From Planctomycetota bacterium (GTDB taxonomy: Bacteria; Planctomycetota; UBA1135; GCA-002686595), in assembly GCA_029212845.1 (NCBI GenBank), contig JARGPD010000006.1, positions 5,799 through 60,989 of the forward strand: 55,191 nt of DNA, given 5' to 3'. The translations under genes and the position numbers were made by a program. Shown here one piece after another: positions 37,470 through 52,037 of this stretch. Below the pieces are notes generated by a model. It did not search any database and was not told the DNA's origin. It worked only from the letters and a program-made list of their open reading frames with translations. Within the stretch, counting starts at the first letter, position 1, and the number at the start of each line of letters is the position of its first letter.

Positions 37470-37964
37470 CTACTGGCCGTCGAGCAGCAGCTCTTCGACC
37501 ACCTCGGGTGCGAGGGGTTCGAGCAGCTCGGGGGTGGGCTCGCTGGTGAGCGCCTCGGCGGGCTCCTCGAAGCGGATGAAGAGCGCGCGCTCGGGTGGCG
37601 CCTTGAAGTGCAGCCACGCGAGCACGGGCAGGGCCGCCATGTGGATCACGAGGCTGGCCGCGGCGAGGCGGATCCAGGGGCTGGTGCGCAGGCCGCCCTG
37701 GAGGTGACGCCAGAAGGAGCCCGGCAGCCCGGGGCCGGCGGCCGAACGGGCGGCGCTGCGGAGCTCGTCGATCGATGCCGCGCTCGGGGCGGCGGCGTCC
37801 AGGGAGACCTGGCTGCGTACGGTCTCGACGAGCCGGCGCAGGGCCTGGGCCTCGGCGGTCTCCACGAGCGCCGCATCGGGCTCGATCCGGCCGAGGCTGA
37901 AGTCGAGCGCGCGCTCCTCGGCCTGGCCGAGGGGGAGGTCCTGGGGTTCGTTGGCGTGGGTCAT
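37470..37964 (-). CDS. Putative anti-sigma factor / membrane partner of the ECF sigma factor
   Basis: Single TM (WIRLAAASLVIHMAALPVLAWLHF), ATGA overlap with the sigma factor gene; assignment by position and topology. Confidence 0.6.
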   Translation of the reverse strand: MTHANEPQDLPLGQAEERALDFSLGRIEPDAALVETAEAQALRRLVETVRSQVSLDAAAPSAASIDELRSAARSAAGPGLPGSFWRHLQGGLRTSPWIRLAAASLVIHMAALPVLAWLHFKAPPERALFIRFEEPAEALTSEPTPELLEPLAPEVVEELLLDGQ

Positions 37965-38560
37965 CGGAGCGGGCGGTCTGCGGTGAGGGGGGGCTCGGGC
38001 TCCAGGATGGAGCGCAGGGCGCGCAGGGCGTGGAACATGCGGGACTTGACGGTGCCGACCGGGATGTCGAGCAGGTCGCTGATGTCGGAGTAGGGCAGCT
38101 CTTGGAGGACACCGAGCTCGAAGACCTCGCGGTGGGCCGGGCTCAGGCCGCCGAGGGCGGCGCGCACGCGCTCGGCCTCGTCGGCGTCCTCGGCCAGCTT
38201 GGTCGGTCCCGCGGCCGGGTCCACCGGGTCGGGCAAGGCCAGACCGTCGTCGTCGGTCGCCATGCTGCCGAGCTTCGGGCGCGAGCCCTGGCGGCGGCGG
38301 CTGTCGATCCAGGAGTTGCGCGCCACGCGGAAGACGAAGGCCGCGAAGCGTTCCCTGGGTTCGTAGGTCTTGGCGTGTTGGACGAGGCGCATGAGGACTT
38401 CCTGGGCCAGGTCCTCGGCCTCCTGGTGCCCCGCTCCCTTCCGGCGAAAGAAGCCGGTCAGTCCCACCAGCCCCCGGGGCACGAAGCCTTCGAAGGGGGC
38501 TGAGTCCCCCCCTCGGAGGGCCTGCAGCGGGTCTTGGTCGAGGTTCCAGTCAGTGGTCAA
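37961..38560 (-). CDS. ECF-type RNA polymerase sigma factor
   Basis: Region 2 EAEDLAQEVLMRLVQHAKTYEPRERFAAFVFRVARNSWIDSRRR; region 4 LPYSDISDLLDIPVGTVKSRMFHALRALR. Confidence 0.93.
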   Translation of the reverse strand: MTTDWNLDQDPLQALRGGDSAPFEGFVPRGLVGLTGFFRRKGAGHQEAEDLAQEVLMRLVQHAKTYEPRERFAAFVFRVARNSWIDSRRRQGSRPKLGSMATDDDGLALPDPVDPAAGPTKLAEDADEAERVRAALGGLSPAHREVFELGVLQELPYSDISDLLDIPVGTVKSRMFHALRALRSILEPEPPLTADRPLR

Positions 38561-38611
38561 GGATCCGGTCCGGGGCTCACAACGGGCCGCCTTGGGCCCG
38601 GTTCAGGAAGA

Positions 38612-39148
38612 TCAGGAGCTTTCTTTGGGGTTCATGGAGATCCCCGCGGGCAGCTGGAGGCCGGCTAGGAGCCGCTCTGGGCCCGCCCCGAGGGCGCGCA
38701 GGACCACGGTCCGGCCGGCATCGGGGGCCACGTTGCCGTCCTCGTCGACCGTCGGCGTGCCCCGGTGCAGCAGCTCTACCTCTAGGCGCTGCTCCGGCAA
38801 CCAGGCCAGGACCCGGGAGGCCCACTCGACCACGGCGACGCCCCCCGCGTGCAGCCACTCGGCGCCACCCCCGTCGAGGAAGGCGGCCTCGCGACCCTCC
38901 ATCCAGGCGTCGAAGTGGTAGAGCTCGAGCCGCCCGGGGTAGCTGTGCATCAGGGTGTAGGTCGGGCTGGAGACCGGCTCGGTGACGTCCAGGCCCCGGG
39001 CGAGGCCGCGGGTGAAGGCGGTCTTGCCGGTCCCGAGGTCGCCGTCGAGGGCGAACACGGTGTCGGGCACGGCCAGGCGGCCGAGGGCTTCGGCGAGGGC
39101 CTCGGTGGCCTCGACGGAGTGGCTGACGAGGGAGAGCTCAGCGGCCAT
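38612..39148 (-). CDS. tsaE: tRNA threonylcarbamoyladenosine biosynthesis ATPase
   Basis: LDGDLGTGKTAFTRGLARGLDVTEPVSSPTYTLMHSYPGRLELYHFDAW. Confidence 0.93.
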   Translation of the reverse strand: MAAELSLVSHSVEATEALAEALGRLAVPDTVFALDGDLGTGKTAFTRGLARGLDVTEPVSSPTYTLMHSYPGRLELYHFDAWMEGREAAFLDGGGAEWLHAGGVAVVEWASRVLAWLPEQRLEVELLHRGTPTVDEDGNVAPDAGRTVVLRALGAGPERLLAGLQLPAGISMNPKESS

Positions 39149-40088
39149 GGATGAAGGCTCGTGGGTCCTTGGGGTCGTAGGCTTCGGGCGGCAGGTCCGG
39201 CACGGCGAGGTGCAGGCCGGGGGGGCGCTGGGTCGAGGGCGCGTGGACCCGACCGATCGGACTGCTGGACCTGGCGCTCGGCTCGCGAAGGAACCGCTCG
39301 AGGTCGGCCGCTTCCCCGCAGGCGATCAGCTCGTGGTCCTCGCCATCGAAGAGGGCGTGCTCCAGGGCTGGCCGACCGGTCGCCTGGGCGCGCAGCTCGG
39401 CGTCCGGATGGACGGGGATGCGCTCGAGCTCGATGGCGACGCTGGAGAGGCGCGCAAGGCGGTCGAGGTCCACCGCGAGGCCGTCGCTCACGTCCATCAT
39501 CGCGCGCACCCCGGCGGCGTGCAGCGCGCGGCCGGCGGCGATGCGTGGCTCGATCTCCAGGTGGCGACCGAGCAGGCTGCCGCCCACGGGGCCCGTGACC
39601 AGCACGGTCTGTCCCGGTCGCGCGCGGTCGCGCCCGGGCGGATCGGGGGGGGCCTCCCCGAAGGCGGTGACCACCAGGGAGAGGCCGCCGGGCCGGGCCG
39701 TGAGGTCCCCACCGACGAGCGGCGCACCGTGGGTCGCGCCGAAGGAGGCGAGGCCTTCGATGCAGGCACGCAGGTGTGCTTCGTCGTGGTCCCTCGGGGC
39801 CGCGAGGGCGAGCAGCAGGCCGCGTGGGGTCGCAGCGGTCGCGGCCAGGTCGCTGAGCGCGCGACCCGCGGCCTTGGCTCCGATCGCGCGGGGATCGACC
39901 CCTCTTGTGAAGTGCACGCCTTCCTCGCACCGGTCGCAGCACAAGGTGGGCAGGCCGGCGAGCCCGGGGAGCACCGCCGCGTCGTGGATGTGCGAGCGCG
40001 TGCTGCCGCCCAGCTGCACCCCCGGCAGGTGCTCGCGCATCCAGCCGTGCAGGCGCGCCTCGTCCCAGCTAGCTCGGCGCCCCACCAT
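39138..40088 (-). CDS. thiL: Thiamine-monophosphate kinase
   Basis: DAAVLPG...LCCDRCEEGVHFTRGVDPRAIGAKAAGRALSDLAATAATPRGLLLALAAP...GGDLTARPGGLSLVVTAFG...AMMDVSDGLAVDLDRLA. Confidence 0.9.
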   Translation of the reverse strand: MVGRRASWDEARLHGWMREHLPGVQLGGSTRSHIHDAAVLPGLAGLPTLCCDRCEEGVHFTRGVDPRAIGAKAAGRALSDLAATAATPRGLLLALAAPRDHDEAHLRACIEGLASFGATHGAPLVGGDLTARPGGLSLVVTAFGEAPPDPPGRDRARPGQTVLVTGPVGGSLLGRHLEIEPRIAAGRALHAAGVRAMMDVSDGLAVDLDRLARLSSVAIELERIPVHPDAELRAQATGRPALEHALFDGEDHELIACGEAADLERFLREPSARSSSPIGRVHAPSTQRPPGLHLAVPDLPPEAYDPKDPRAFIHGR

Positions 40089-40090
40089 GC

Positions 40091-40594
40091 TCAGAAGCGC
40101 AGCGGGAAGAGCACCCGCGCTGCGATCGCCTCGAGCGGGAAGGTCCCGTGGGCGCGGCTGTCGGGGATCGGGCAGGTGGGGTTGTCGCCCAACAGCCAGT
40201 AACCCCCGTCGGTGCGGATCGTGCCGGGCTCCGAGGCCGGCGGTGGGCTGATGCGGGCGTAGCTGACCTCTCCCGTGGGCAGCTCGTAGACGACGAGGTC
40301 CCCGAGGTAGAGGTGCTCGGGCGTGGGCTCCGTGTCGAGCAAGAGGTGCGTGCCGGGTTCGATGCCAGCGATCGGCGAGCAGGCCTCCTCGGGCACCGCG
40401 AGCAGCTCGTAGCGCCGGTAGAGGTAGCCGAAGGTGATCGCCGCGATGGCGATCACGACCAGGCGCAGGTTGCGCAGCAGGCGCCTGCGACCCCTGGGGA
40501 GCGTTGCGGGTCCCCGGCCAGCTGCGATCGAGGCCGGTGCAGCCTGGGTCGAGGCCGTCTCGGGCTGCTCGGGCGTGGCGTCCATGTCAGCCAT
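40091..40594 (-). CDS. Signal peptidase I (S26)-like protein, probably catalytically degenerate
   Basis: N-terminal TM; LYLGDLVVYELP, YWLLGDNPTCPIPDSRAHGTFPLEAI (box E GDN..DSR..G), but SM-x-P-type Ser and YVKR-type Lys positions look replaced (GIEPG, YARIS). Confidence 0.65.
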   Translation of the reverse strand: MADMDATPEQPETASTQAAPASIAAGRGPATLPRGRRRLLRNLRLVVIAIAAITFGYLYRRYELLAVPEEACSPIAGIEPGTHLLLDTEPTPEHLYLGDLVVYELPTGEVSYARISPPPASEPGTIRTDGGYWLLGDNPTCPIPDSRAHGTFPLEAIAARVLFPLRF

Positions 40595-41224
40595 TCAAGC
40601 GATCGCACCGAGTAGGTCAAGCAGGGCTTCGCGGGGACTTGCCGCGCCGAGTACCGCGCCGATGACGGCGATGCCATGGGCGCCGGCGGCGAGCAGGTCC
40701 GGGGCGTTCGCCGGGGTGATGCCACCGAGGGCGAGCATGGGCAGCTCGGAACGCGGCCGGCGCTCGAGGGCCGCGCGGAACCCGTCGACACCGGTGGGCT
40801 CGAGCAGCCCGGACTTCGACGGCGTCTCGAACACAGGCCCGTGGAACAGGTAGTCGACGCCGCTCCAGGTCGCGGGGTCGTCGCCCGCATGGGTCGAGAG
40901 GCCGAGTGCCAGGTCCCCCGCCGCGAGCCGCGCGTCGGCGGGTCGCAGCGAGCGGAAGCCGAGGTGCGCTGCGTCGGCGCCTGCGGCGCGGGCGACGTGG
41001 ATGCGGTCGTGGACCGCTAGCCACCCCAGCTCACCGCGCAGGCGGCTGGCTAGCTCGAGCAGCGGGCCGTCCGGCAGGTTCGGCTCGCGCAGCACGAGCC
41101 CGCCCAGGCCGGCGCCAGAGAGGCCGGCGACCTCGCGGGCGAAGGCCTCGGCCGAGCGGGCCTCGGTCAGGTCGCCGCGCGAGATGACGACCAGGCGTGG
41201 TGGCGCGGTGCGTGGCTCAGGCAT
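40595..41224 (-). CDS. thiE: Thiamine phosphate synthase (ThiE/TenI family)
   Basis: LVLREPNLPDGPLLELASRL, AAHLGFRSL, GLSTHAGDD, DYLFHGPVFETPSK, LALGGITPANAPDLLAAGAHGIAVIGAVLGA. Confidence 0.85.
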   Translation of the reverse strand: MPEPRTAPPRLVVISRGDLTEARSAEAFAREVAGLSGAGLGGLVLREPNLPDGPLLELASRLRGELGWLAVHDRIHVARAAGADAAHLGFRSLRPADARLAAGDLALGLSTHAGDDPATWSGVDYLFHGPVFETPSKSGLLEPTGVDGFRAALERRPRSELPMLALGGITPANAPDLLAAGAHGIAVIGAVLGAASPREALLDLLGAIA

Positions 41225-43280
41225 GGGCCTCGACCAGGTAGCCGAGGTCGCGCAAGAGGCCCTGCATGCGCAGCTGGGACATGGTCGACTTCAAGAGCAC
41301 GCGGCTGTCGTCGAGGCGTCGCTGCAGGTAGCTCTTGACGCCTGGGTCGGCCAGGAAGCGCGTGAAGGTGTCCGCGTCGGTGCAGGTCAGGATCATGCCC
41401 TCGTCGAGGGTCATCCAGCCGGCGCGCTCGGCCCAGTCGCGGATCGAGTAGCTGACGTTCTGGGGCACCGGCGTCTGGGAGTGCAGCTCGAGCACGTCGA
41501 GCATGCGGCCGAGGCGCATGCCCTGGCGCAGGGCTCGCACGACGCCTTCCTCGGTGATGCGGAAGTGCATCGAGTGCCCGCGCTTCTCCCGCGCGCTGAA
41601 GCGGTCGAGGTCGAAGATCAGCTCCGAGTCGTCGCCCGAGGGGAACAGCACCACCTCGAAGTCGGGCATCACGAGGATGCGCCCGGCGCCGCCGGAGAGC
41701 TCGGCGTCGCCTTCGCTGATGCCCAAGAGGCGCGCGCCGCCCGGCGTCAGGCGCATGGCGACCGGACGCCCCGCGCTGTCGTAGCCGAGGTCGATGACGC
41801 CGGCGAGGAACAGCCGCTGGCGAACCCAGCGCACCAGGTTCCAGGCCATGCGCTGGGCGTCCTCCATCGGCGTGTAGCGCGCCGACTCGCACAGGTCCGC
41901 GAAGTCGTCGCTGACCTCGAGCTCGTCGAGGCTCGCGAGGTAGGTGTTGCGCGTCAGAAACGGCACGTACATGAGGTCGTACCAGACGCCCGCATCGACG
42001 CGCTTGAGCAGGCGCAGGAAGATGCGGCGCATGCGCGTCTGGTGGTAGAGCTCGCCCTCGAAGCCGCTCTCGCCGACCATGAAGTCGACGATCGCCTGGA
42101 GCTGCTCGGCGAGCGGGCGCCCGGCCCAGGCGTGGCCCGCGCTGGTCACCGCGACGGTGCGCTCGCCGGTCGAGTCGATCAGCCCCTCGTGGCCCGCGAA
42201 GCGGTAGATCCAGCCGAGGACCTCTTCGCGCGCCAGCTCGCGGCCAGGGTTCGGGATCAGGTGCTGGACGATGCGCCGCTCGGTGGTCTTGAAGATCTGA
42301 CCCTTGACCGTGAAGCGCACGTCGTTCTCTTGGACGTAGGCCAAGAAGCGGTTGAGGTTCGAGATCAGGTCGACCCCCAGGCCGACCTCATCGTGGGGGC
42401 GGTCCGGGTCCCCGGGGACACCGACGCGCTTCAGCCAAGCGAGGGCGACCTCGTTGAAGACGATCAACGTCTCGTCCTTGTGGTTGATGCCGTACTGGCA
42501 CAGGTCGAGCCGCTGGACCGTGCCGATCAGCGAGCCCTCGAGCACCTCGCGCCAGGCGCGGGCCTGCCAGCTCGGGAGGCCGCTGTCCATCTGCTCGAAG
42601 AGCTTGCGCGGCAGGATGCCCCCGAACTCCATGACGGCCTTCTCGACCAGCTCGCCGAGGGGCGGCTCGAGCTTCTCGATGCGGCTGACGGCGGCGGAGT
42701 CGCGGCTGTACATGCGGTACATCTCGCGCTGGCGGCGGGCGTTGACGGTGTCGTCCTTGCCCGGGACCGCGTAGCGCTTGTCCAGGTGCCCGCGCAGGGT
42801 CAGCGCGTCGAAGAGCCCGTGGGAGCGCCCGCGAGCGACCGCCTGGAGCTGGTCGCCGACCTCGCGCGGCAGGGCGAGCACCCGCTGGCCGTGGGACTCG
42901 AAGCGCGGGTCCTCGGTCCAGACCACGAGCGCGCGCCGGCGCAGGTGGTTGAGGGCCGCCTCGAGGTCGCGCTGACCGACGCTGGCGAGGGCGTCCGCGT
43001 TGATCAGCTCGAGCCGATCGGCCCGGTAGCCCTCGCGCTGCAGCAGGAAGTCGACCACCGCGGACATGCGCCCGGTGAGCTCGCCGACCTTGCGCTCGAG
43101 GTTGGCGGGGTCGCTCATCCAGGACCGCGCTAGCTCGCGCAGGTCCGCGTGGTTCTCGGGCGCGTGTCCGTTGGGGTTCCAGAAGCGGATCAGCTCATCG
43201 AGGTCGGTACGGCCGAGCTCGGCAAGGGCCTGATCGAGGTTGCCCCCGGGAGGTTGGTTGGAATCGACAGGTCGGGACAT
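41217..43280 (-). CDS. Helicase-associated (XPB N-terminal-like / Helicase_C_3) domain protein
   Basis: 687 aa; immediately downstream of xpb; large DNA-repair-helicase partner-like sequence with WH-like segments; no Walker motifs. Confidence 0.7.
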   Translation of the reverse strand: MSRPVDSNQPPGGNLDQALAELGRTDLDELIRFWNPNGHAPENHADLRELARSWMSDPANLERKVGELTGRMSAVVDFLLQREGYRADRLELINADALASVGQRDLEAALNHLRRRALVVWTEDPRFESHGQRVLALPREVGDQLQAVARGRSHGLFDALTLRGHLDKRYAVPGKDDTVNARRQREMYRMYSRDSAAVSRIEKLEPPLGELVEKAVMEFGGILPRKLFEQMDSGLPSWQARAWREVLEGSLIGTVQRLDLCQYGINHKDETLIVFNEVALAWLKRVGVPGDPDRPHDEVGLGVDLISNLNRFLAYVQENDVRFTVKGQIFKTTERRIVQHLIPNPGRELAREEVLGWIYRFAGHEGLIDSTGERTVAVTSAGHAWAGRPLAEQLQAIVDFMVGESGFEGELYHQTRMRRIFLRLLKRVDAGVWYDLMYVPFLTRNTYLASLDELEVSDDFADLCESARYTPMEDAQRMAWNLVRWVRQRLFLAGVIDLGYDSAGRPVAMRLTPGGARLLGISEGDAELSGGAGRILVMPDFEVVLFPSGDDSELIFDLDRFSAREKRGHSMHFRITEEGVVRALRQGMRLGRMLDVLELHSQTPVPQNVSYSIRDWAERAGWMTLDEGMILTCTDADTFTRFLADPGVKSYLQRRLDDSRVLLKSTMSQLRMQGLLRDLGYLVEAHA

Positions 43281-43283
43281 GGT

Positions 43284-45058
43284 CTAGCTAGGGTCGATCG
43301 CGACTTCGTCCTCGAGGGTGCCGGAGTCGATGATCTCGTAGGAATAGCCCTGCTCCGCCAGGAACAGCTGGCGCTTCTGGGCGAAGTCTTGGTCGCGGGT
43401 GCCGTGGGTCACGACGGCGTAGAAGGTGGCGCCGCGGCCGTCGCTCTTCGGCCGCAGGACGCGGCCGAGGCGCTGGGCCTCTTCCTGGCGCGAGCCAAAG
43501 GTGCCGGAGACCTGGATCAGGACCTCGGCGTCGGGCAGGTCGACCGCGAAGTTGCCGACCTTGCTGACGATCAGGATCGACTCGTCGCCGTCGCGGAAGG
43601 CGGCGTAGAGCCGCTGGCGCTCGTCGTTGGGCGTCTTGCCGGTGATCAGCGGCGCCTTGAAGTGGCGCTGGAGGGCGTTGAGCTGGTCGATGTACTGGCC
43701 GATGACCAGGATGCGAGCTCCGGCATGCTTGCGGAAGAGCTGGGCGAGCACCTGGATCTTGGCCGGGTTCTCGGAGCTGATCCGGAACTTCTTGCGGGCG
43801 TCGGCGGAGGCGTACCCGGGCTTGAGGCTGGCCTCGAGGGGCACGCGCACCTCGACGCAGCGGGCCTCGGCGATGAAGCCGCGGCCCTCGAGCACCTTCC
43901 ACGGGACGTCGTAGCGCTTGGGTCCGATCAGGCAGAAGACCTCGTCCTCCTTGCCGTCTTCGCGCACGAGGGTCGCGGTCAGGCCCAGGCGCCGGCGCGC
44001 CTGCAGCTCGGCCGTGACGCGGAAGATCGGCGCGGGCAAGAGGTGCACCTCGTCGTAGATCACGAGGCCCCGGTTGTGGCCCGAGAAGAGCTCCATGTGC
44101 TCGAAGTCGGAGCTCTTGGAGCGACGCCAGGTGAGCATCTGGTAGGTGCTGATCGTGACCGGCGCGACGACCTTCTGGTCGCCGGTGTACTCGGAGACCT
44201 CGTGCTCCTCGAGCTCGGTCTTGTCCAGGATCTCCATGCGCCACTGCCGCACGGCGATGGTGTTGGTCGTCAGCACGAGCGTCTTGGCGCCGACGCGGTT
44301 CATGACCGCCAGGCCGACCACGGTCTTGCCGGCACCACAGGGCAGAACCACGACGCCGTTGCCCCCGGTCACGCCGCCGTCCTGGTGGAAGGCGTCGGCC
44401 GCCGCGTCCTGGTAGTCGCGCACACAGAAGGCCTTGCCGTCGAGGGTCGCGTGGCGCAGGGAGATGGGGTACGCGTCGCCCTCGGTGTAGCCGCCGCGAT
44501 CGTCGACCGGATAGCCGATGCGGATCAACGCCTGCTTGAGGGAGCCGCGGCTCAGCTCGTCGAGGTGCACCCGGTCGCCATCGCGGTGCACGAGCTTGGC
44601 CACCGAGGGGAAGCCGAGCACCTCGTCGATCACGCCCGGCTGCTCGGCGGTCAGCACGAAGCGGCCCCGGGTCTCGCCCTCCCCGGCCTTCTCGATGCGC
44701 AGCATGCCGTAGCGGCCGACCCAGTCGCGCACGTCCACGAGCACGTTCGGGGGCAGGGGCACGCAGGACAGGTCCTCGAGCGTGTCGACGATGTCGTCCG
44801 CGGTCATGCCGATGGCGGCGGCGTTCCAGATCGAGACCGGGGTGATGCGGTAGCTGTGCAGGTACTCGGGGCTCTTCTCGAGCTCGGCGAAGGCGGCCAG
44901 GCGGTCGCGCGCCTCGGCGTAGCGCGGGTGCTCGTTGGTGACGGGCAGGCCACGGTCGTCCTTGACGGGCCGACCATCGGCGCCGATCACGGCCCGGACC
45001 GTGTGCAGCAGCAGGCTGCGATCGCCCTGGACGATCAGCGGGTTCTCGGGGTGGAAGC

Positions 45059-45062
<4 letters not shown>
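43284..45062 (-). CDS. DNA repair helicase XPB (SF2)
   Basis: GTG start overlapping the uvrA stop; VVVLPCGAGKTVVGLAVM (I), YDEVHLLPA (II), RLGLTATLVREDGKEDEVFCLIGPKRYDVPWK (III/XPB-type), SRQEEAQRLGRVLRPK (VI). Confidence 0.92.
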
Positions 45063-50947
<5,885 letters not shown>

Positions 50948-51192
50948 CAGGCGGTCTCCAGGGGGGCGGATCGCTCGGTGGAGCGGGGGATGCCGGGGCG
51001 CGTTAGGGCGTGCTGGCACCGGGGTCCGAAGGACCCAGCGGGCCCTTGGGGACCCGGGACGACCGCGGAGGACTCCCGGATGCACCGGGTGTTCCGAGGG
51101 AAGAACACGACCACCATAGCCCAGCCACTGTAGCACGCCGAAGGGCCCCAAGGCCAGGAACGGGTGGCTTCCGCCGAAGGCTCAGATCGGGG

Positions 51193-51209
51193 CCTAGGGG
51201 GCCCCTAGG
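51193..51209. repeat. Inverted repeat CCTAGGGG-G-CCCCTAGG
   Basis: Perfect 8-bp arms with 1-nt centre spanning the stop codon of the IMPase-like gene. Confidence 0.5.
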
Positions 51210-52032
51210 GGCTAGTCGGCCCCTGGAGTCGTGGGAGCAGGGCCCGGTGGATGGGCTCGGGGGCGGCCAGGATCGAGACGCCGTCCAGCCAGGACTCGCC
51301 CCCATCGACGTCGGTCACCACGCCGCCGGCCTCGCGCACGAGCAGGGCCCCCGCCGCGACGTCGTGGGACTTCAGGTGCAGCTCCCAGTAGCCGTCCAGG
51401 CGACCGGCCGCGGTGTAGGCCAGGTCGATGGCCGCCGAGCCCATCCGGCGGATGCCGCGGATGTCGTAGAAGAGGTCGTTGAAGTTGCCGCGGTTGTCGT
51501 TGCCGAGCTCGCCCCGGCGGTACGGGAAGCCCGTGGCGAGCACGCACTCGGAGAGCTCGGTGACCGGGCTGACGTGGATGCGCTGGCCGTTGAGGTAGGC
51601 CCCGCGCCCGCGGATGGCGTGGAAGGTCTCGCCCAACTTCGGGGCGTGGATCACCGCGACCTCGGGCACGCCCTCGACGAACAGGGCCATCGACACGCAC
51701 CAGACCGGCAGGTTGTGGACGAAGTTGATCGTGCCGTCGAGCGGGTCCAGGAACCAGCGCGCACCCTCGCGGCGGGCGCCGTCGTCGACGACCTCCTCCT
51801 CGGCCTCGATGGCGTGGTCGGGGAAGGCCTTGCGCAGGCGCGCGACGATGGCGCGCTCGGCCGCCACGTCCGCCTCGGTCGCGAGGTCGCGCCCCGAGGA
51901 CTTGGTCCAGGTGGCGTCGCTCGCGAAGGTCGGGCGCTCGGCCAGCTTCGTGGAGAAGCTGCTGAGCAGCTTGCCCGCCTCGAGGCTGGCGGAGAGGGCG
52001 ACGTCGAGGACGTCGTCGTGGTTCAATTCCAT
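51205..52032 (-). CDS. Inositol monophosphatase family protein
   Basis: EAEEEVVDD, ARWFLDPLDGTINFVHNLPVWCVSMAL, GSAAIDLAYTAAGRLDGYWELHLKSHDVAAGALLVREAGGVVTDVDG. Confidence 0.94.
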   Translation of the reverse strand: MELNHDDVLDVALSASLEAGKLLSSFSTKLAERPTFASDATWTKSSGRDLATEADVAAERAIVARLRKAFPDHAIEAEEEVVDDGARREGARWFLDPLDGTINFVHNLPVWCVSMALFVEGVPEVAVIHAPKLGETFHAIRGRGAYLNGQRIHVSPVTELSECVLATGFPYRRGELGNDNRGNFNDLFYDIRGIRRMGSAAIDLAYTAAGRLDGYWELHLKSHDVAAGALLVREAGGVVTDVDGGESWLDGVSILAAPEPIHRALLPRLQGPTSP

Positions 52033-52037
52033 GGGGG

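Noticed and set aside
41001-43133. 710-aa plus-strand ORF
   Set aside because: Antisense to the helicase-associated gene; shadow ORF.
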